Translations under genes and position numbers: made by a program
NCBI RefSeq assembly: GCF_900155635.1
Contig: NZ_LT732540.1
Span: 1,544,003 to 1,608,002 of the forward strand
From: Olsenella urininfantis
GTDB taxonomy: Bacteria > Actinomycetota > Coriobacteriia > Coriobacteriales > Atopobiaceae
Length of the DNA stretch: 64,000 bases
Direction: 5' to 3'
Notes under the pieces: model-generated
Told to the model about the DNA's origin: nothing
The model's input: only the letters and a program-made list of their open reading frames with translations
Databases searched by the model: none
Shown: positions 60,290 through 64,000 of the stretch, piece after piece
Layout: every line of letters starts with the position of its first letter
Numbering within the stretch: the stretch's first letter is position 1

Positions 60290-63237
60290 CCCCGGCGCCA
60301 GATCTCAAGGTAGCGGCCCACATTCTCGGACTCGAGAAGGCTTGCCTGGGGGTTGGGCAGCGACTTCAGGAACTGGCGCCCGTATCTCTTGCTCACCAGG
60401 CGGGAGTCTGCGAGCACCAGCACGCCGCTGTCGCTTGAGCTCCTGATGAGCCTTCCTGCGGCCTGCTTCAGCGAGATGACGGCGTCGGGAAGGGAGTAGC
60501 GCCACCAGGCGCGCTCCTCCCTGAGCTCGCGCTCGCGGGCTATGGGGTCATGAGGCGAGGCGAAGGGCAGCTTGCAGACCACGACGCATCGAAGGGTCTC
60601 CCCCGTCGCATCGAAGCCCTCCCAGAACGACCTCAGGGCAAAGAGGGATGCCGACTTCTTTGACATGAAGCGTTCCCTGAGCCTCTTTGGAGACGACCCC
60701 CGCTCCTGGCAGACGAGCTCGATTCCCAGGGAGGCGAGCTGCGGGGCGAGCGCCTCGCAGCAGAGCTCCATGTCTCGCCGGTTGGTGAAGAGCGTGAGGA
60801 CGGAGCCGCCCATGCAGCGATGGACGTCCAGGAGCAGGGTCTTGAGGGCCTCCAGATAGCGTGGGTCCTGCGGCTCGGGCATGTCCTTCGCGACCACAAC
60901 CGACATGTTGCGCAGGTAGTCGAAGCTGGATTGCAGCTGCAGGTCCCTGTGCTGGCCTGGAGGGAGGCGGTCTAGGCCTACGGCGTGGTCGAAGCGCTCG
61001 AAGCTCTCCCCCACCGCCATCGTCGCCGAGGTGAAGATGACGCTCTCCATCTCTGGCAGCCACTTTTTGCAGAGGTCGTGCCCGATGTCGAGCTTCTCTG
61101 CCACGAGCTTTTCCTGGGGCATGTCACGTCTTCGACGCGACAGCTGGGCGGAGTAGACGTAGGTCTCGTCGCTTCCGTCCATGATCAGCCTTAGGTTGCC
61201 CAAAAGTTCCGAGAGGAACTGGGCCGACTCCGCCAGGTCCGTCACCTGCCTGGGAATCGCCTGGCCAAGCTCCACAATAGCCGCCTTGACGTCCTTTTCC
61301 GCCTCCTCGAGCCTGAGAAGCGCCGGCGATGCCACGTGTTCGAGCGACTCCCAGGGCGAGCTTCCGCGAGTCTTGGGGTCAATCCACAGGGTCAGGCTTT
61401 CGTAACCGTCGGCCTGCCGCGAAAGCGATGAGAGCTCGTGCAGGGCATCAAAGACGTCGGACATTGACGTGGCCGCTCGGGAGCAGGAGGCGCTTGCCTT
61501 GGTCAGGAGGCGCACAACCAGGCCGCTCGCCTCGTCTCCCCCAGCGGCACAGAGGGCGTCATGCAGGGCCCCCGTCTTGGTTCCGCCAAGCCTCTCGAAG
61601 GCCTCCCTCGTCAGGGAGCCAGAGACCTCTCGAGCCCACTGCTGGCGCGCCTCCGCCTCGAAGGCGTGCGCCTCGTCGACGACCCAGTGGCGCACGGGCG
61701 GGAGAATCTTCCCGTCCATGTCGATGTTCCTCAGGAGAAGGGAGTGGTTGGTCACCACCACGTCGCTGCACGCGGCGCGGCGGCGGGCCCCGTGGACAGG
61801 GCACTCGCTAGGAAAGTACGGGCACCTGCCCCTGAGGCACTCCGCAGGCGTCGTGGTCAGCATGGATCGAGGCACGTTGCGCCAGCGTACGCCAAGCGTG
61901 TCGGGCTCGGCGGCAAGCGACTGCGACGCGAGGGCATACGATACGGCCAGCGCGCCGAGCATGTCCGTCGCGACGGTGTGCCGAGATCTACCCGCCCCCT
62001 CGACCTGAGAGACCGGGAGGGGCTGGGAGGCAAAGCGATCGAGCCTGTGGGGACAGAGGTAGTGGTCGTAGCCTTTGAGGCTGGTGAAGCTGACCCCACC
62101 GGGAATCGCGCGGTCAAGGGCGGGGAGCTCGTGAGAGATCAGCTGGTCCGTCAGGGCGTTTGTCTTTGTCGCCACACCAACCGTGATCTTGTTCTGTCGG
62201 GCTAAGAGCAGTTCGGGAAGGAGGTAGGCCACCGACTTCCCCACTCCCGTGCCCGCCTCGATGGCCCTGTGGGTCGAGTCCTCGAGCGCCTGGCGCACCT
62301 CGAGGGCCATCTGCAGCTGCTCTGGGCGGCTCTCGAAGCGCTCGTACATGGCCCCCACCACGCCCTCCGGACCAAAGGCCCGCACGAGCTCCTCGGGACC
62401 TGGCGCCGTCGCCGGCGACGGCCGTGAGGCAGCGTCCTCCCGAGGGGTGTTGACCACGGCGCCGCTCAGGCCATGGCGGACGAGCTTGAGCGAGAAGGGG
62501 CCAGAGGGACGCGTCTGCGCCAGGTGGGAGAAGATGGGGCGATAGACCCATTCGATGTCCTCGTGCATGCGAGCGAGCATGGCAAGGAGGCCGTCAGGAA
62601 GGTCGCAAAGGCCCAGCAGGATGATGCGCCACATGCCAGCGAGGGCGTCCACGTCGTCTGTGGCGCGGTGGGTGACGGAATCGCAGCCGAAGGCATGCGC
62701 CATGTCCGCGAGGCGATGGGAAGAGAGCAGCGGAAGGGCTATGCGCGAGAGGGCGAGCGTGTCAATCCAGTTGTCGCTCACGTCCCTTCCACCAGGGACC
62801 ATTTCCACAAAGGTGCGGTCGAAGATCGCGTTATGGGCGAGGACCGGAGATCCCCCCACGAAGTCAGCGAGGGCGCACACCGCCTCCTCTGCTGCCGGGG
62901 CGTCCGCCACGTCCAGGTTGCTGATGTGCGTGAGGGCGCTTATCTCGGCAGGAATGGGGCGACAGGGATGGACGAAGGTCTGAAAGCGCTCCACAACCTC
63001 TCGCCCGCTCAGGCGGGCGGCAGCGATCTCTATGAGCTCGCAGTCCCTGAACGAGAGCCCCGTGGTCTCGGTGTCGATGACCACCATGTCCTCCTCGAGC
63101 AGGTCAAAGGAGCTGCTCTCGGCACGCTCGGGAAGGCTGAGGTAGCGGGCGCGCAGGTCCTGGCTGACATGTGCCGGAAGAAGCGCGTCTATGTACTCTT
63201 CGAGCTGCGCGAGGCGCTCTGGGGTCAGTGGGCTCAC
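60277..63237 (-). CDS. dinG: DinG-family helicase with N-terminal 3'-5' exonuclease domain
   Basis: The protein has 986 residues. An N-terminal DEDDh exonuclease (about 45-215) has VVIDTETTGLSF, FVGGSPVLAHNAIFDRTFVE and HRATDDVDALAGMW. The XPD/DinG helicase core follows: Walker A EAGTGVGKSVAYLLPEL near residue 335, a four-Cys Fe-S cluster region (CLRGRCPYFPSECPVHGARRRAAC) near 460, the DEAH box WVVDEAHAFE near 510 and VKLPFASP/GRLIRS near the end. This is the B. subtilis YpvA/DinG type. It unwinds branched DNA/RNA such as R-loops and forks; the exonuclease may trim ends. The start is GTG at 63237, overlapping the ddl stop (GTGA). Proximity to the WYL pair fits DNA repair. Confidence 0.94.
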   Translation of the reverse strand: MSPLTPERLAQLEEYIDALLPAHVSQDLRARYLSLPERAESSSFDLLEEDMVVIDTETTGLSFRDCELIEIAAARLSGREVVERFQTFVHPCRPIPAEISALTHISNLDVADAPAAEEAVCALADFVGGSPVLAHNAIFDRTFVEMVPGGRDVSDNWIDTLALSRIALPLLSSHRLADMAHAFGCDSVTHRATDDVDALAGMWRIILLGLCDLPDGLLAMLARMHEDIEWVYRPIFSHLAQTRPSGPFSLKLVRHGLSGAVVNTPREDAASRPSPATAPGPEELVRAFGPEGVVGAMYERFESRPEQLQMALEVRQALEDSTHRAIEAGTGVGKSVAYLLPELLLARQNKITVGVATKTNALTDQLISHELPALDRAIPGGVSFTSLKGYDHYLCPHRLDRFASQPLPVSQVEGAGRSRHTVATDMLGALAVSYALASQSLAAEPDTLGVRWRNVPRSMLTTTPAECLRGRCPYFPSECPVHGARRRAACSDVVVTNHSLLLRNIDMDGKILPPVRHWVVDEAHAFEAEARQQWAREVSGSLTREAFERLGGTKTGALHDALCAAGGDEASGLVVRLLTKASASCSRAATSMSDVFDALHELSSLSRQADGYESLTLWIDPKTRGSSPWESLEHVASPALLRLEEAEKDVKAAIVELGQAIPRQVTDLAESAQFLSELLGNLRLIMDGSDETYVYSAQLSRRRRDMPQEKLVAEKLDIGHDLCKKWLPEMESVIFTSATMAVGESFERFDHAVGLDRLPPGQHRDLQLQSSFDYLRNMSVVVAKDMPEPQDPRYLEALKTLLLDVHRCMGGSVLTLFTNRRDMELCCEALAPQLASLGIELVCQERGSSPKRLRERFMSKKSASLFALRSFWEGFDATGETLRCVVVCKLPFASPHDPIARERELREERAWWRYSLPDAVISLKQAAGRLIRSSSDSGVLVLADSRLVSKRYGRQFLKSLPNPQASLLESENVGRYLEIWRRGHEA

Positions 63238-64000
63238 CTGCGCGCTTCACGCCCCTCGAGAGCAAGCTCCACAAGGCGGCGGCAGAGCTCGGGAAACTCT
63301 ATGCCCGCCCTGCGGGCCGAGTCGGGCAGCAGGCTCGTGCTCGTCATGCCGGGGATGGTGTTGGTCTCCAGTATCACGGGGGTCCCGTCCTCGCAGACGA
63401 TAAAGTCGCTGCGGGAGGCGCCCCTGCAGCCCAGGGCCTTGTGCGCCCTCACCGCCAGCTCCTGTGCCCTGGCATACACCTCGGGCGCAAGGCGCGCCGG
63501 GATGATGTGATGCAGCTCGGATGGCTCGTACTTGACCTTGAGGTCATAGAACTCGGAGTTGAAGCTGATCTCAACCACGGGAAGCGCGACAGGGGCGTCG
63601 TTTCCCAGCACGGGAACCGTTATCTCAGTACCGCTGACGCAGCTCTCCACCAGTACGCGATCTCCTGCGGAACCTGCCAGGCGCAGGGCCTCGTCCAGCG
63701 CCCCCCTGTCGCTCACGCGCGTGACACCAAAGCTTGAGCCGTTTGCCGCAGGCTTGACGAAGAGGGGGAGCCCCAGGCGCTCTACGAGCTCGTCGGCCTC
63801 CTCGTCGCTCAGTGGCTTCCCCGGAGCCAGGTCAACGCCGGCGGGAACGGGTATTCCCGCCTCGCGATACAGGACCTTCGCAACCTCCTTCTCGGTTCCC
63901 ACGGCAGACGCGAGAACGTTCGAGAAGGTGTAAGGCAGATGAAGAACCTCGAGCAGTCCCTGGATGCAGCCATCCTCGCCGTAGCGCCCGTGCATCGCGA
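63234..64000 (-). CDS. ddl: D-alanine--D-alanine ligase (N-terminus beyond window)
   Basis: The visible 255 or so residues form the ATP-grasp part of Ddl, which makes D-Ala-D-Ala for peptidoglycan. Motifs: HGRYGEDGCIQGLLEVL, LPLFVKPAANGSSFGVTRV, EISFNSEFYDLKVKY (the omega loop, near residue 145) and ETNTIPGMTSTSLLP near the end, with the metal-binding Glu/Asn. The omega-loop Tyr/Phe region suggests an ordinary D-Ala ligase rather than a D-Lac or D-Ser variant, although this was not modelled. The gene continues past the right edge. Its stop overlaps the DinG start by three bases. Confidence 0.94.
   Translation of the reverse strand, partial: AMHGRYGEDGCIQGLLEVLHLPYTFSNVLASAVGTEKEVAKVLYREAGIPVPAGVDLAPGKPLSDEEADELVERLGLPLFVKPAANGSSFGVTRVSDRGALDEALRLAGSAGDRVLVESCVSGTEITVPVLGNDAPVALPVVEISFNSEFYDLKVKYEPSELHHIIPARLAPEVYARAQELAVRAHKALGCRGASRSDFIVCEDGTPVILETNTIPGMTSTSLLPDSARRAGIEFPELCRRLVELALEGREARR

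Overview
The window is GC-rich (roughly 60-65% by eye) with short intergenic gaps, frequent ATGA/GTGA start-stop overlaps and GTG/TTG starts. Three features suggest a Gram-positive actinobacterium of class Coriobacteriia, perhaps an Olsenella/Atopobium-type member of Atopobiaceae: the FHA-PP2C-RodA/PBP-PASTA-kinase cluster, a tandem WYL (PafB/PafC-like) pair, and many LytTR two-component systems. The genus is inferred from gene content and was not tested.

Layout. (1) 1-10752 is an accessory region. It repeats one theme: GH3 glycosidases next to AgrC-like GHKL histidine kinases with LytTR regulators. One copy looks intact (2155-4184). One has a kinase that lost its ATP-site motifs (8735-10752). 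One is a fossil in which a both-ends-truncated GH3 fragment is fused head-on to a truncated, frameshifted kinase (4220-5290). A perfect 23-bp inverted repeat lies between the second GH3 gene and the second regulator. (2) 10749-23735 is mostly housekeeping: DedA protein, SRP RNA, C69 peptidase, pgi, trxA, PAP2 phosphatase, phosphoesterase, a LytS/LytT-type system coupled to a GT2 glycosyltransferase and a QueT transporter, a YitT protein, and a degenerate class-IV aminotransferase-like protein. (3) 23830-30600 holds an APC permease, arcC, gluQRS, tRNA-Ser, tRNA-Arg, a small orphan gene with a LexA-type operator inside its promoter, serS, a small membrane protein and tRNA-Leu. (4) 30767-40202 is the cell-wall/division signalling operon: a non-RD membrane Ser/Thr kinase, FhaA, FhaB, PP2C phosphatase, a RodA-PBP fusion and a PASTA kinase. 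(5) 40319-50683 holds tRNA-Arg(CCU), purC, a HAMP kinase/OmpR regulator pair, a Tat lipoprotein, purB, argH and argG. argG is preceded by an unlisted 33-codon, arginine-rich leader peptide and an intrinsic terminator, which together look like transcription attenuation. tRNA-Lys follows. (6) 50718-64000 holds an M29 aminopeptidase, a peroxide-defence block (AhpF-like reductase, AhpC, Fur-family regulator), a small membrane protein, tRNA-Gly, a 971-aa membrane protein with an M28-like fold split by a long acidic insert and lacking key catalytic residues, the WYL pair, a DinG helicase with an exonuclease domain, and a ddl gene cut by the window edge.

How the genes fit together. The phosphorylation operon in (4) links PASTA-sensed cell-wall state through FHA proteins and PP2C to a combined glycosyltransferase/transpeptidase machine. 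argGH would respond to charging of the arginine tRNA read at CGN codons; tRNA-Arg(ACG) for those codons is also in this window. The LexA-boxed orphan, the PafBC-like pair and DinG suggest two layers of DNA-damage control. The ahp genes diverge from a Fur-family gene across an AT-rich palindromic operator. No CRISPR array, intact insertion sequence, prophage or rRNA was seen.
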